64,000 bases of DNA from Streptomyces cyanogenus (GTDB lineage: Bacteria; Actinomycetota; Actinomycetes; Streptomycetales; Streptomycetaceae): NCBI RefSeq assembly GCF_017526105.1, contig NZ_CP071839.1, positions 6,362,001 through 6,426,000 on the forward strand, given 5' to 3'. Position 1 is the stretch's first letter. Every line of letters starts with the position of its first letter. The notes below the pieces were generated by a model. It saw only the letters and a program-made list of their open reading frames with translations. It was not told the origin of the DNA and did not search any database. The position numbers and the translations under genes are program-made. Shown here piece after piece: positions 6,612 to 15,816 of the stretch.

Positions 6612-8861
6612 ATGAGTGCGGAGGCCACGAACCCTGCGACCGCTGGCCCGGTAGCGCCCCCAGTGCCACAAGCGCTCACAGCGTCCGTGGCGCCCGCGGC
6701 GGTGCGCAGGAAGTCCCGGCCGCGGATCGACCTGCGCCGGCTGGGCCGGGCAGCGCTGCTCGGCCCAGCCGGCCGCGACAGACTGCCCGACGCGATCAGC
6801 CACGTCGTGGAGGCGCACCGGGCCCACCACCCCGACGCCGACCTCGAACCCCTGCGCCGCGCCTACGTCCTGGCGGAGTCCTCGCACCGCGGGCAGATGC
6901 GCAAGAGCGGCGAGCCGTACATCACGCACCCGCTCGCCGTCACCCTGATCCTCGCCGAACTCGGCGCCGAGACCACGACCTTGACGGCCTCTCTGCTGCA
7001 CGACACCGTCGAGGACACCGAGGTGACACTGGATCAGGTACGGGAACAGTTCGGCGAGGAGGTTCGTTATCTGGTCGACGGCGTCACGAAACTGGAGAAG
7101 GTCGACTACGGAGCCGCCGCCGAACCGGAGACCTTCCGCAAGATGCTCGTCGCCACCGGCAACGACGTGCGCGTGATGTCGATCAAGCTCGCCGACCGCT
7201 TGCACAACATGCGCACCCTCGGCGTGATGCGCCCCGAGAAACAGGCGCGGATCGCCAAGGTCACCCGCGACGTCCTCATCCCGCTCGCCGAACGCCTCGG
7301 CGTGCAGGCCCTGAAGACCGAGCTGGAGGACCTGGTCTTCGCCATCCTCCACCCCGAGGAGTACGAGCACACCAGAGAACTCATCGCGGAGAACGCCGCC
7401 CGCCCCGGTGACCCCCTCGCCGAGGTCGCCGAAGAGACGCGCGGGGTGCTGCGCGAGGCCGGCATCCCCGCCGAAGTCCTCATCCGCCCGCGGCACTTCG
7501 TCTCCGTCCACCGCGTGTCCCGCAAACGCGGGCAGCTGCGCGGCACCGACTTCGGCCGCCTGCTGGTGCTGGTGAACGAGGACGCGGACTGCTACGGCGT
7601 CCTCGGCGAACTGCACACCTGCATGACGCCGGTGGTCTCGGAGTTCAAGGACTTCATCGCCGTACCGAAGTTCAACCTCTACCAGTCCCTGCACACCGCC
7701 GTCGCCCGCCCCGACGGCCAGGTCGTCGAGGTCCTCATCCGCACCCACCAGATGCACAAGGTCGCCGAGGCGGGTGTCGTGGCCCTCGGCAACCCGTACG
7801 CCCCCGCCCCCGACGCCCCCGCCCCCGACTCCGCCGCCTCCGACGCCCCGGCCGACGGCGAGCGCGCCGACCCCACGCGTCCCGGCTGGCTCTCCCGCCT
7901 CCTCGACTGGCAGCAGGCCGCCCCCGACCCCGACACCTTCTGGTCCACCCTGCGCGAGGACCTCGCCCAGGACCGCGAGATCACCGTCTTCCGCCCCGAC
8001 GGCGGCACCCTCGGCCTGCCCGAGGGCGCGACCTGCGTGGACGCGGCCTACGCGCAGTACGGCGAGGACGCCCACGCCTGCATCGGCGCCCGCGTCAACG
8101 GCCGGCTGGCCACCCTCAGCACGGTCCTGCGCGACGGTGACACCGTCCAGCTCCTGATGGGTCAGGACCCTGCTTCCGAGCCCTCCCGGGAGTGGCTGGA
8201 GCACGCCCATACGGCGGCCGCCCGCATCGCCATCCAGCGCTGGCTGGCGGCCCACCCCGGCGGCGGCACCGGCACCACCGAGCCGGGCACCCCCACCGGC
8301 TCCGCCCACCCGGCTCCGGCCCGGGACGGGGACGCCGCCTCCCCCGAGCCCGGAACCGCCCCCGCCGCCGCGCGCCCCTCGGACGGCGCCCCCGCCCCGT
8401 ACCCGCGGCGCGCCGACGTCCTCGCGGACCGGCCCGGCGCCGCCGCACGCCTCGCCGGGTGCTGTACGCCCGTACCGCCCGACGAGATCACCGGGTTCGC
8501 GGTACGCGGGGGAGTGGTGACCGTCCACCGCGCGGAGTGCTCCGCGGTGGCACACATGAAGAGCAGGGGGCGCGCGGAGATCGGAGTGCGCTGGGGGGAC
8601 TCCACCGAATGCCGGGTCACCCTCGTCGCCGAATCGTTCGGGCGCCCCCATCTCCTGGCCGACCTCACCGAGGCGATCGCCCTCCAGGGCGCCGAGATCG
8701 TCTCCGCCACCGTCGAACCGCCCAGCCAGCAGCGGGTCCGGCACACCTACACCCTCCAGCTCCCCGACGCGGCCCACCTGCCGGCCCTGATGCGCGCCAT
8801 GCGGGACGTCCCCGGGGTGTACGACGTGAGCCGCGCGCAGCACCAGGCACCGGCCTCCTGA
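6612..8861 (+). CDS. rshA: Second RelA/SpoT homologue (RshA-like), synthetase motifs diverged
   Basis: The 749-residue protein starts at ATG 6612, five bases after GGAGG. It has a complete-looking (p)ppGpp hydrolase HD domain (YITHPLAV with His106, LLHDTVEDT with His130-Asp131, KLADRLHNMRTL near 192-204). The synthetase half around 289-396 is recognisable (EFKDFIAVPKFNLYQSLHTAV, VEVLIRTHQMHKVAEAG) but diverged: the usual GRxKxxYS reads IRPRHFVS, NGYQSLHT reads NLYQSLHT, and AHWxYK reads ALGNPY. A Pro/Ala-rich insert, a TGS-like domain (near 450-520) and a C-terminal ACT-like domain (SFGRPHLLADLTEAIALQGA) follow. The S. coelicolor counterpart is called RshA. It probably hydrolyses the alarmone; synthesis is uncertain. 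Confidence 0.9.
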   Translation: MSAEATNPATAGPVAPPVPQALTASVAPAAVRRKSRPRIDLRRLGRAALLGPAGRDRLPDAISHVVEAHRAHHPDADLEPLRRAYVLAESSHRGQMRKSGEPYITHPLAVTLILAELGAETTTLTASLLHDTVEDTEVTLDQVREQFGEEVRYLVDGVTKLEKVDYGAAAEPETFRKMLVATGNDVRVMSIKLADRLHNMRTLGVMRPEKQARIAKVTRDVLIPLAERLGVQALKTELEDLVFAILHPEEYEHTRELIAENAARPGDPLAEVAEETRGVLREAGIPAEVLIRPRHFVSVHRVSRKRGQLRGTDFGRLLVLVNEDADCYGVLGELHTCMTPVVSEFKDFIAVPKFNLYQSLHTAVARPDGQVVEVLIRTHQMHKVAEAGVVALGNPYAPAPDAPAPDSAASDAPADGERADPTRPGWLSRLLDWQQAAPDPDTFWSTLREDLAQDREITVFRPDGGTLGLPEGATCVDAAYAQYGEDAHACIGARVNGRLATLSTVLRDGDTVQLLMGQDPASEPSREWLEHAHTAAARIAIQRWLAAHPGGGTGTTEPGTPTGSAHPAPARDGDAASPEPGTAPAAARPSDGAPAPYPRRADVLADRPGAAARLAGCCTPVPPDEITGFAVRGGVVTVHRAECSAVAHMKSRGRAEIGVRWGDSTECRVTLVAESFGRPHLLADLTEAIALQGAEIVSATVEPPSQQRVRHTYTLQLPDAAHLPALMRAMRDVPGVYDVSRAQHQAPAS

Positions 8862-8943
8862 CGGTGGCGCCCGGCTTACCCGTTCGGGTGGTCCGGGTGC
8901 GCGTCGCCGCCGCAGAGCGGGCCCGCACTGGTAGCGGTGGTCC

Positions 8944-10473
8944 ATGCTGCTCACCCCCTGCCCCCGGCCCGAACCTGCGCCGTCCCGGCGCCGGACGCGG
9001 CGCACGCTCTCCCGGCACCGGACGGCGGCCCTGCTCGCCTCCGCCGTCTCCGTCTGCCTCGTCGCCGCCGCGGCTCCGGCCGAGCCGCTCGGCGTCGGCG
9101 ACCGGCTCTACCCGTACCTGGGCAACCCCGGCTACGACGTCACCTCGTACGACATCTCCCTCACCTACCCGGGCGCCAACGACAGGCCGCTGCAGGCGGT
9201 CACCACCATCGATGCCCGGACCACCGACGACCTGGAACGGCTGAACCTCGACTTCGCGCACGGCACCGTCCGGTCGGTCGAGGTCGACGGACGTCCCGCG
9301 GGCTTCACCAGCGCCGGCGAGGACCTGGTCGTCACCCCCGAGCGCCCCCTCGGCGAGGGCAGCCGGACGACGATCACCGTGCGGCACACCAGCGACCCCG
9401 TCTACGGCAGGAACCAGCAGGGCGGCTGGGTGCGCACCTCCGACGGCCTCGCCATGGCGAACCAGGCCGACGTCGCCCACCTGGTGTTCCCGTGCAACGA
9501 CCACCCGTCCGACAAGGCGATGTTCACCTTCCGGATCACCGCGCCGAACAGCTACACGGCCGTGGCCAACGGCTTGCCCGACGGCGCCGACCGGGTCGGC
9601 CGCACCACCACCTGGACCTACCGCACCCAGCACCCCATGGCCACCGAACTCGCCCAGGTGTCCATCGGCCGCTCCGCCGTGGTGCGCCGCCAGGGCCCGC
9701 ACGGGCTGCCCGTGCGCGACGTCGTGCCCGCCCGTGACCGCCGTGCCCTCGAACCGTGGCTCGCGAAGACACCCGACCAGATCGCCTGGATGGAGAGCAA
9801 GGTCGGCCGCTATCCGTTCGAGACCTACGGCGTGCTCATGGCACAGGCCGACACCGGCTTCGAGCTGGAGACCCAGACCCTCTCGCTCTTCGAGAAGAGC
9901 CTGTTCACCGGGCGCGTCTACCCGAAGTGGTACGTCGAGTCGGTCATGGTGCACGAGCTGGCCCACCAGTGGTTCGGGGACAGCGTCAGCCCGCGCAGCT
10001 GGTCCGACGTCTGGCTGAACGAGGGCCACGCCACCTGGTACGAGGATCTGTACGCCGAGGAGACGGCGCACCGGTCCATGGAGGAGCGGATGAAGGCCGC
10101 CTACGGCTCCTCCGACCGCTGGCGCGAGGCCGGCGGCCCGCCCGCCCGGCCCAAGCCGCCCGCACCCGGCCAGAAGATCGGCATCTTCCGGCCCAACATC
10201 TACGAGGGCGCCGCCCTCGTGCTCTACGCCCTGCGGCAGGAGATCGGCCGGCCGGCCTTCGAGCGGCTGGAGCGGATGTGGGTCCAGGAACACCGTGACT
10301 CCACCGCCACCACCGGCGATTTCGTCCGCCTGGCCACTGCCGTGGCCGGCCGCGACCTCACCGGCTTCCTCGCGGCCTGGCTGTACGGCGAGAAGACCCC
10401 GCCGATGCCCGGCCACCCCGGCTGGAAGCAGCTGCCCGAGGACAAGGCCGCCCCGCCCCTGACCCGGCGATAA
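8944..10473 (+). CDS. Secreted M1-family zinc metallopeptidase
   Basis: A 509-residue protein with an Arg-rich N-terminus and hydrophobic segment (TAALLASAVSVCLVAAAAPA, ending near residue 41), consistent with export. The gluzincin motif is complete: HELAHQWFGDS supplies HExxH and the downstream NEGHATWYE supplies the third zinc ligand Glu. The GxMEN exopeptidase motif of aminopeptidase N is not obvious; the corresponding stretch reads TGFELETQTLSLF, as in other actinobacterial M1 proteins. A short C-terminal helical region follows. It is likely an extracellular aminopeptidase-like enzyme used for peptide scavenging. It stands alone between rshA and hflX, in the same direction as both. Confidence 0.9.
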   Translation: MLLTPCPRPEPAPSRRRTRRTLSRHRTAALLASAVSVCLVAAAAPAEPLGVGDRLYPYLGNPGYDVTSYDISLTYPGANDRPLQAVTTIDARTTDDLERLNLDFAHGTVRSVEVDGRPAGFTSAGEDLVVTPERPLGEGSRTTITVRHTSDPVYGRNQQGGWVRTSDGLAMANQADVAHLVFPCNDHPSDKAMFTFRITAPNSYTAVANGLPDGADRVGRTTTWTYRTQHPMATELAQVSIGRSAVVRRQGPHGLPVRDVVPARDRRALEPWLAKTPDQIAWMESKVGRYPFETYGVLMAQADTGFELETQTLSLFEKSLFTGRVYPKWYVESVMVHELAHQWFGDSVSPRSWSDVWLNEGHATWYEDLYAEETAHRSMEERMKAAYGSSDRWREAGGPPARPKPPAPGQKIGIFRPNIYEGAALVLYALRQEIGRPAFERLERMWVQEHRDSTATTGDFVRLATAVAGRDLTGFLAAWLYGEKTPPMPGHPGWKQLPEDKAAPPLTRR

Positions 10474-10636
10474 CCCGGTGACGAGACGTGTCGTACCGTG
10501 CGACCATCTAGGGGTCGGCACACGCACGGGACACGGGAATCTCCCGGGGTACTCGTACGTTGAACACGACGAGCGGCCCGGGCGACGGACCGCCGTACCG
10601 ACGCCGCAACGGCAGTCCCATCGACGTAAGGATCCA

Positions 10637-12127
10637 ATGACCTCCTCTTCTTCCCCTTCCCAGGACACCAAGCGCCTCGCGCACACCTATCCCGAGGGTC
10701 TTCGGGCCGATGCCCTGATGGAAGAGGACGTCGCCTGGAGCTACGAGATCGACGGCGAGCGGGACGGCGACCAGTTCGACCGCTCCGAGCGCGCGGCCCT
10801 GCGCCGCGTCGTGGGCCTCTCCACCGAGCTGGAGGACGTCACCGAGGTCGAGTACCGCCAGCTCCGCCTGGAGCGGGTCGTGCTCGTCGGCGTGTGGACC
10901 ACCGGCACCGCCCAGGACGCCGAGAACTCCCTCGCGGAGCTGGCCGCCCTCGCGGAGACCGCGGGCGCGCTCGTGCTCGACGGCGTCATCCAGCGCCGCG
11001 ACAAGCCCGACGCGGCCACCTACATCGGCTCCGGCAAGGCCAACGAGCTGCGCGACATCGTCCTCGAAACGGGCGCGGACACCGTCATCTGCGACGGTGA
11101 GCTGAGCCCCGGCCAGCTGATCCAGCTGGAGGACATCGTCAAGGTCAAGGTCATCGACCGTACGGCCCTGATCCTCGACATCTTCGCCCAGCACGCCAAG
11201 TCCCGCGAGGGCAAGGCGCAGGTCGCGCTCGCGCAGATGCAGTACATGCTGCCGCGGCTGCGGGGCTGGGGTCAGTCGCTGTCCCGGCAGATGGGTGGCG
11301 GTCGCGGCGGCCTCGCCACGCGTGGCCCCGGTGAGACCAAGATCGAGACGGACCGGCGACGGATCCGCGAGAAGATGGCGAAGATGCGCCGGGAGATCGC
11401 GGACATGAAGACCGGCCGCGAGATCAAGCGCCAGGAGCGCCGGCGCAACAAGGTGCCGTCCGTCGCCATCGCGGGCTACACCAACGCCGGCAAGTCCTCC
11501 CTGCTCAACCGCCTCACGGGCGCGGGCGTCCTGGTCGAGAACGCCCTGTTCGCGACCCTGGACCCGACCGTCCGCCGGGCCGAGACCCCGACCGGCCGCC
11601 TGTACACGCTGGCGGACACCGTCGGCTTCGTCCGGCACCTGCCGCACCACCTGGTCGAGGCGTTCCGCTCCACCATGGAGGAGGTCGGCGACTCCGACCT
11701 GATCCTCCACGTGGTGGACGGCTCGCACCCCACCCCGGAGGAGCAGCTCGCCGCCGTACGCGAGGTGATCCGGGACGTCGGCGCCACCGACGTGCCCGAG
11801 ATCGTCGTGATCAACAAGGCGGACGCGGCCGACCCGCTGGTCCTGCAGCGGCTGCTGCGCGTCGAGAAGCGTTCGATCGCCGTCTCGGCCCGCACCGGCC
11901 AGGGCCTCGACGAGCTGCTCGCCCTGATCGACAACGAGCTGCCCCGCCCCTCGGTCGAGATCGAGGCGCTCGTGCCGTACACCCACGGCAAGCTCGTCGC
12001 CCGCGCCCACACCGAGGGCGAGGTGATCTCCGAGGAGCACACCGCGGAGGGCACCCTGCTCAAGGTCCGGGTGCACGAGGAGCTGGCGGCGGACCTGGCG
12101 CCGTACACCCCGGCCTCCGCGGCCTGA
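10637..12127 (+). CDS. hflX: Ribosome-associated GTPase HflX
   Basis: HflX binds the 50S subunit and splits or rescues stalled ribosomes under heat or antibiotic stress. The 496-residue protein starts at ATG 10637 (MTSSSSPSQDTKRLAHTYPEG) after AAGGATCCA. It has the N-terminal HflX domain (AGALVLDGVIQRRDKPDAAT with IGSGKANEL), the linker QMQYMLPRLRGWGQSLSRQM with GGGRGGLATRGPGETKIE, and the GTPase motifs G1 GYTNAGKSSLLN, G3 DTVGFVRHLPHHL, G4 NKAD and a G5-like SARTG. The acidic N-terminal leader is usual for Streptomyces. A strong hairpin terminator follows 15 bp after the stop. Confidence 0.97.
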   Translation: MTSSSSPSQDTKRLAHTYPEGLRADALMEEDVAWSYEIDGERDGDQFDRSERAALRRVVGLSTELEDVTEVEYRQLRLERVVLVGVWTTGTAQDAENSLAELAALAETAGALVLDGVIQRRDKPDAATYIGSGKANELRDIVLETGADTVICDGELSPGQLIQLEDIVKVKVIDRTALILDIFAQHAKSREGKAQVALAQMQYMLPRLRGWGQSLSRQMGGGRGGLATRGPGETKIETDRRRIREKMAKMRREIADMKTGREIKRQERRRNKVPSVAIAGYTNAGKSSLLNRLTGAGVLVENALFATLDPTVRRAETPTGRLYTLADTVGFVRHLPHHLVEAFRSTMEEVGDSDLILHVVDGSHPTPEEQLAAVREVIRDVGATDVPEIVVINKADAADPLVLQRLLRVEKRSIAVSARTGQGLDELLALIDNELPRPSVEIEALVPYTHGKLVARAHTEGEVISEEHTAEGTLLKVRVHEELAADLAPYTPASAA

Positions 12128-12142
12128 ACCGCCCCACGACGA

Positions 12143-12173
12143 AGGCCCGCCACCCCTCTGGGGTGACGGGCCT
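12143..12173. terminator. Intrinsic terminator between hflX and the convergent protease gene
   Basis: AGGCCCGCCACCCC (12143-12156), loop TCT, then GGGGTGACGGGCCT (12160-12173): a 14-bp stem with one mismatch and a 3-base loop. It lies in the gap between two convergent genes and can serve both strands. No long T-run is present, as is usual in Streptomyces. Confidence 0.85.
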
Positions 12174-12218
12174 CCGTCATGCTCACCGCGTCAGGCGGAC
12201 CTCCGGCTCATCGCCGGC

Positions 12219-13442
12219 TCACCGCCCGGCGAACTGCTTGCTCACCGACTCGTACACGCCCTTGGCCACCTCACCCAGCCGGGGACCGGCCAGCCAGCCC
12301 GCGCTCACCGGGCCGATGGACGTGTTGGACACCAGCGCGGGCTTGCCGTCGGTGCCCGTCTCCACCCAGCCGCCACCGGAGGAACCACCGGTCATCGTGC
12401 AGCCGATCCGGTACATCGTCGGGTCGGAGTGCTCGATGGAGAGCCGGCCCGGCTTGTCCTGGCACTGGTAGAGCAGCTGGCCGTCGTACGGCGCCGCCGC
12501 CGGGTAGCCGGACGCCGTGATGCTCTTGACCTGCGGCACGGCCGGCGCATCGAACTTCACCGGCAGCGCCCCGCCGACGGTCTCCTCCAGCGACTTGCCG
12601 CCGCTGCCCTGCTCCGGCGTCACATGGATGACGGCGAAGTCGTACGAGGCACCGTTGCCGCCCGTCTGGCCGCCCTCACTGATCCACTGCTGCGAGGTCT
12701 TCGCCGCGTCGGCCCACCACACGCCGTACGGGGCCACCTCGGCCCGGCTGGCGTTCTGCAGCTCGGCCGCCGACTTGCCCTGGTTGTTGTACGACGGCAC
12801 GAAGGCGAGGTTCCGGTACCAGCCGCCCTTCTTGCCGGCGTGCACACAGTGCCCCGCAGTCCACACGAGGTTGGACTTGCCCGGGTGCGCCGGGTCCGTC
12901 ACGACCGTCGCCGAGCAGACCATGGTGCCCTCGGGGGCGTCGAAGAGCAGCTTGCCCGAGGTGGCCGCACTGGTGTGATACGGCGGCGTGACCGCCTGCG
13001 CCTTCACCGGCTGCGGCGTGGGGTCCGTCACGCCCTGGTCACCGGAGATGTCGTTGTCGTCGACGCCCTGGTCCGGGTCGTCGGCGTGACGCATCCGGTC
13101 CGGGTCCCACAGGCCCTTGATGATCGGGTTGATGAAGTCGTTGGCCTCGCGCAGCCAGTCCTGCCTGTTCCAGTTCTTCCAGGCGCCGTTCTTCCACTTG
13201 TCGACGTCGAACCCGTGGTCCTTGAGCCTCTTCTTGAGGTCGTCCGGGATCGTGATCTTTCCGTCGCCGGTGCCCGCCGCGGTGGCGGTCGGCTTGCCGT
13301 CGGCGTTGTCGTCACCGTCCCCGTTGCAGGCGGTGGCGGTCAGCGCCAGCGCCGACACGAGGGCGACCGCCGTCAGCGAGGTCGAGGTGCGACGACCGCC
13401 CCTCCCTCGCCGAGCGGTGAACGACGGCCGTATGGATCGCAT
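12219..13442 (-). CDS. Secreted trypsin-fold serine protease
   Basis: The 407-residue product begins at ATG 13442 (MRSIRPSFTARRGRGGRRTS), preceded on the minus strand by AAGGGGAG. The N-terminus has a twin-Arg pair followed by a hydrophobic core (TAVALVSALALTATACNGD); the Cys could be lipidated, but the lipobox is poor, so simple secretion is equally possible. A 150-residue prodomain-like region follows (KITIPDDLKKRLKDHGFDVD). The catalytic triad is visible as VWTAGHCVHAG (His), YDFAVIHV (Asp) and CTMTGGSSGGGW (Ser). The Gly-rich Ser loop is as in streptogrisin and glutamyl endopeptidase relatives. It faces hflX across a shared terminator. The substrate is unknown. Confidence 0.9.
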   Translation of the reverse strand: MRSIRPSFTARRGRGGRRTSTSLTAVALVSALALTATACNGDGDDNADGKPTATAAGTGDGKITIPDDLKKRLKDHGFDVDKWKNGAWKNWNRQDWLREANDFINPIIKGLWDPDRMRHADDPDQGVDDNDISGDQGVTDPTPQPVKAQAVTPPYHTSAATSGKLLFDAPEGTMVCSATVVTDPAHPGKSNLVWTAGHCVHAGKKGGWYRNLAFVPSYNNQGKSAAELQNASRAEVAPYGVWWADAAKTSQQWISEGGQTGGNGASYDFAVIHVTPEQGSGGKSLEETVGGALPVKFDAPAVPQVKSITASGYPAAAPYDGQLLYQCQDKPGRLSIEHSDPTMYRIGCTMTGGSSGGGWVETGTDGKPALVSNTSIGPVSAGWLAGPRLGEVAKGVYESVSKQFAGR

Positions 13443-14103
13443 GTTCTTGACTCCCCTTGCTGTGAAAGGCACTCGGCGCTTCGGCCCCGACACCGGCGGC
13501 GAACTCATGGAAGGTTCATGCCGGTCTCACGACCTTCTGGGAACGGCATCACACACTATGCCGTCGCCGTGGGGGAGTTCTGACGGGAGGGCAACGGTTC
13601 CGTCACAGGGCACATGAACGGGGCGTGCGGCGCGAGCCGCCGTGCGGCACATGAACCGGGCGTGCCGCGGGGGCGGCCGTGCGGGGCCTGCCGGCACTCG
13701 GGGTGCGGGTGTCGGAGTCCGCCGCGCAAATCCGTTGCCGACATGAGCGGTTGGTGGAACCCGCGCGCCCGGCGCGGTGACGGCGGCTCCCTGTGAGCCC
13801 CGCGTGCTCCGCCGGCCGCGCGCGTCCGGGCGAACCGTGGCGTCCGCTGCCCGAACCCCGGCCGGAGAGGCCGCGCTGACGGGTGCGCCGCTCGGGCGGA
13901 CCCCTGCCGGCCGGGCGTGCGGTGGTGCCGTCCGGCCGGACCGCGGGACGCGTCCCCCACACCGTCCCGCCAAGGAACTCGAGGCGACCCCGTAACCGCC
14001 CGAACGGTCCGCGGTTGTAGCCGGTGGGGCCAGCTGTCGGTGTCCGGTCCCCGAGGATCAACTCGATCAACTCGCCCTTGAGCAGCCGGGAGGACAACGC
14101 GCA
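13443..14103. other. 661-bp gap upstream of the NIS cluster
   Basis: No convincing gene is seen. The region holds the start signals of the leftward protease, a 37-bp tandem duplication (13609-13682), a 9-bp tandem repeat GATCAACTC at 14056-14073, and the Shine-Dalgarno GGGAGGA before the aminotransferase. I searched for the 19-bp DmdR/IdeR iron box (TTAGGTTAGGCTAACCTAA-like) and did not see one. Confidence 0.6.
13609..13682. repeat. Two tandem copies of a 37-bp unit
   Basis: Units 13609-13645 and 13646-13682 both begin GGCACATGAACSGGGCGTGC and both end GCCGTGC, with the differences in the middle. No frame crosses them credibly, so they are likely non-coding. Confidence 0.8.
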
Positions 14104-15579
14104 GTGGCCGTCAAGGAGTCGATCGCAGGAGGCACGCCCGGGGACGCGCGGGCCGTGCACGAGGGCATCCTGAGACGCCAGTCGGCGCGGGAGTCCTCGG
14201 CGCGCACCTATGCCCGGGCCCTGCCCATCGTGCCCGTCCGGGCGCGCGGGCTCACCATCGAGGGCGCCGACGGCCGCCGCTACCTGGACTGCCTCTCCGG
14301 CGCCGGCACCCTCGCTCTCGGCCACAACCACCCGGTCGTGCTGGAAGCCATCCGCGGCGTCCTCGACTCCGGCGCCCCCCTCTCCGTCCTCGACCTCGCG
14401 ACCCCCGTCAAGGACGCCTTCATCACCGAGCTGTTCCACACCCTCCCGCCCGGCCTCGCCGACCATGCCCGCGTCCAGTTCTGCGGACCGGCCGGCACCG
14501 ACGCGGTCGAGGCCGCCCTCAAACTGGTCCGCGCGGCGACCGGCCGCTCCGGCATCCTCGCCTTCACCGGCGCCTACCACGGCATGACCGCCGGCGCCCT
14601 GGCCGCCTCCGGCAGCGCCCGCGACATCCAGGTCGCCCGCCTGCCCTACCCGCAGGACTACCGCTGCCCCTTCGGCATCGGCGGCCCGACCGGCGCAGAA
14701 CTCGCCGCCCGCTGGACCGAGTCCCTGCTCGACGACCCCAAGTCCGGGGTACCCCAGCCGGCCGGCATGATCCTCGAACCCGTCCAGGGCGAAGGCGGCG
14801 TGATCCCTGCACCGGACGACTGGCTGCGCCGTATGCGCCGGCTCACGGCGGACCGGTCCATCCCGCTGATCGCCGACGAGGTCCAGACCGGAGTCGGCCG
14901 CACAGGCGCCTTCTGGGCCGTCGACCACAGCGGTATCACCCCCGACGTCATGGTCCTGTCCAAGGCCATCGGCGGCAGCCTTCCGCTGGCCGTGATCGTC
15001 TACCGCGACGACCTCGACGTCTGGCAACCCGGCGCCCACGCCGGCACCTTCCGCGGCAACCAGCTCGCCATGGCCGCGGGCACCGCCACCCTCGCCCACG
15101 TCCGCGAGAACGCCCTCGCCGAACGCGCCGCCACCCTCGGCACCCGCATGCTCTCCCAACTCACGGAACTCACCCACCACTTCCCCTGCGTGGGAGACGT
15201 ACGGGGGCGCGGACTGATGATCGGGATCGAACTGGTGGACCCGGACGCCGACCCCGCCACCTTCGGCACGCCACCCCCGGCCGGCCACGCCGATGCCGTA
15301 CCGGCCGCCGCGCCGGAACCCACCCGCACGCCGCGCCCGGCCGCACCCGACCTGGCCGCCGCCGTGCAGCGGGAGTGCCTCCAGCGCGGCCTGATCGTCG
15401 AACTCGGCGGCCGTCACACGTCCGTGGTGCGGCTGCTTCCGCCCCTGACGATCAGCGACGAACAGACGACCGCCGTACTCGACCGCCTGGCCGACGCGGT
15501 GACAGCGGTGGCCCGCCACCACCAGGCCCACGGCGCACACCAGCAACGACACCCCGACCCTGCCCAGCGCACGGGCTGA
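14104..15579 (+). CDS. PLP-dependent aminotransferase of the diaminobutyrate/2-oxoglutarate type (NIS siderophore cluster)
   Basis: A 491-residue class III aminotransferase starting at GTG 14104 (VAVKESIAGGTPGDARAVHE) with GGGAGGA about eleven bases upstream. Family marks are LDCLSGAGTLALGHNHPVV, FCGPAGTDAVEAALKLVRAATGR (PLP phosphate site), FTGAYHGMTAGALAASG, EPVQGEGGVIP, ADEVQTGVGRTG with the PLP Asp, and SKAIGGSLPLAVIV with the Schiff-base Lys. It most resembles L-2,4-diaminobutyrate:2-oxoglutarate aminotransferases. A Pro/Ala-rich insert near 390-425 and a His-rich tail are unusual. It heads a three-gene set with the NIS synthetase and GNAT gene, so the likely role is making a diamine or amino-acid building block for a siderophore. 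Confidence 0.88.
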   Translation: MAVKESIAGGTPGDARAVHEGILRRQSARESSARTYARALPIVPVRARGLTIEGADGRRYLDCLSGAGTLALGHNHPVVLEAIRGVLDSGAPLSVLDLATPVKDAFITELFHTLPPGLADHARVQFCGPAGTDAVEAALKLVRAATGRSGILAFTGAYHGMTAGALAASGSARDIQVARLPYPQDYRCPFGIGGPTGAELAARWTESLLDDPKSGVPQPAGMILEPVQGEGGVIPAPDDWLRRMRRLTADRSIPLIADEVQTGVGRTGAFWAVDHSGITPDVMVLSKAIGGSLPLAVIVYRDDLDVWQPGAHAGTFRGNQLAMAAGTATLAHVRENALAERAATLGTRMLSQLTELTHHFPCVGDVRGRGLMIGIELVDPDADPATFGTPPPAGHADAVPAAAPEPTRTPRPAAPDLAAAVQRECLQRGLIVELGGRHTSVVRLLPPLTISDEQTTAVLDRLADAVTAVARHHQAHGAHQQRHPDPAQRTG

Positions 15580-15816
15580 ACCCCGCACACGCCCCACCCG
15601 ACTCCTCGCACCGGCACCCGCCTGCAGGCCGACACCCCAGTCCATCCCCACTCCGCCCCCTTCCGGGCACCCGAGCCGACACCCACCGCCGGCGACAACC
15701 GCACATCTCTTCCGTCTCCACCGTCCCCGCCCCGCTCTCGCTCGGTCACGAACCGACGGCGACCGGGCGAGAGCGGACGACGGACCGAGCCCGCACCAGC
15801 CCCCAGAGGAGCCGTC

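Noticed and set aside
13443..14103. Iron-box (DmdR/IdeR) search before the siderophore operon
   Set aside because: No 19-bp TTAGGTTAGGCTAACCTAA-like palindrome was found on either strand.
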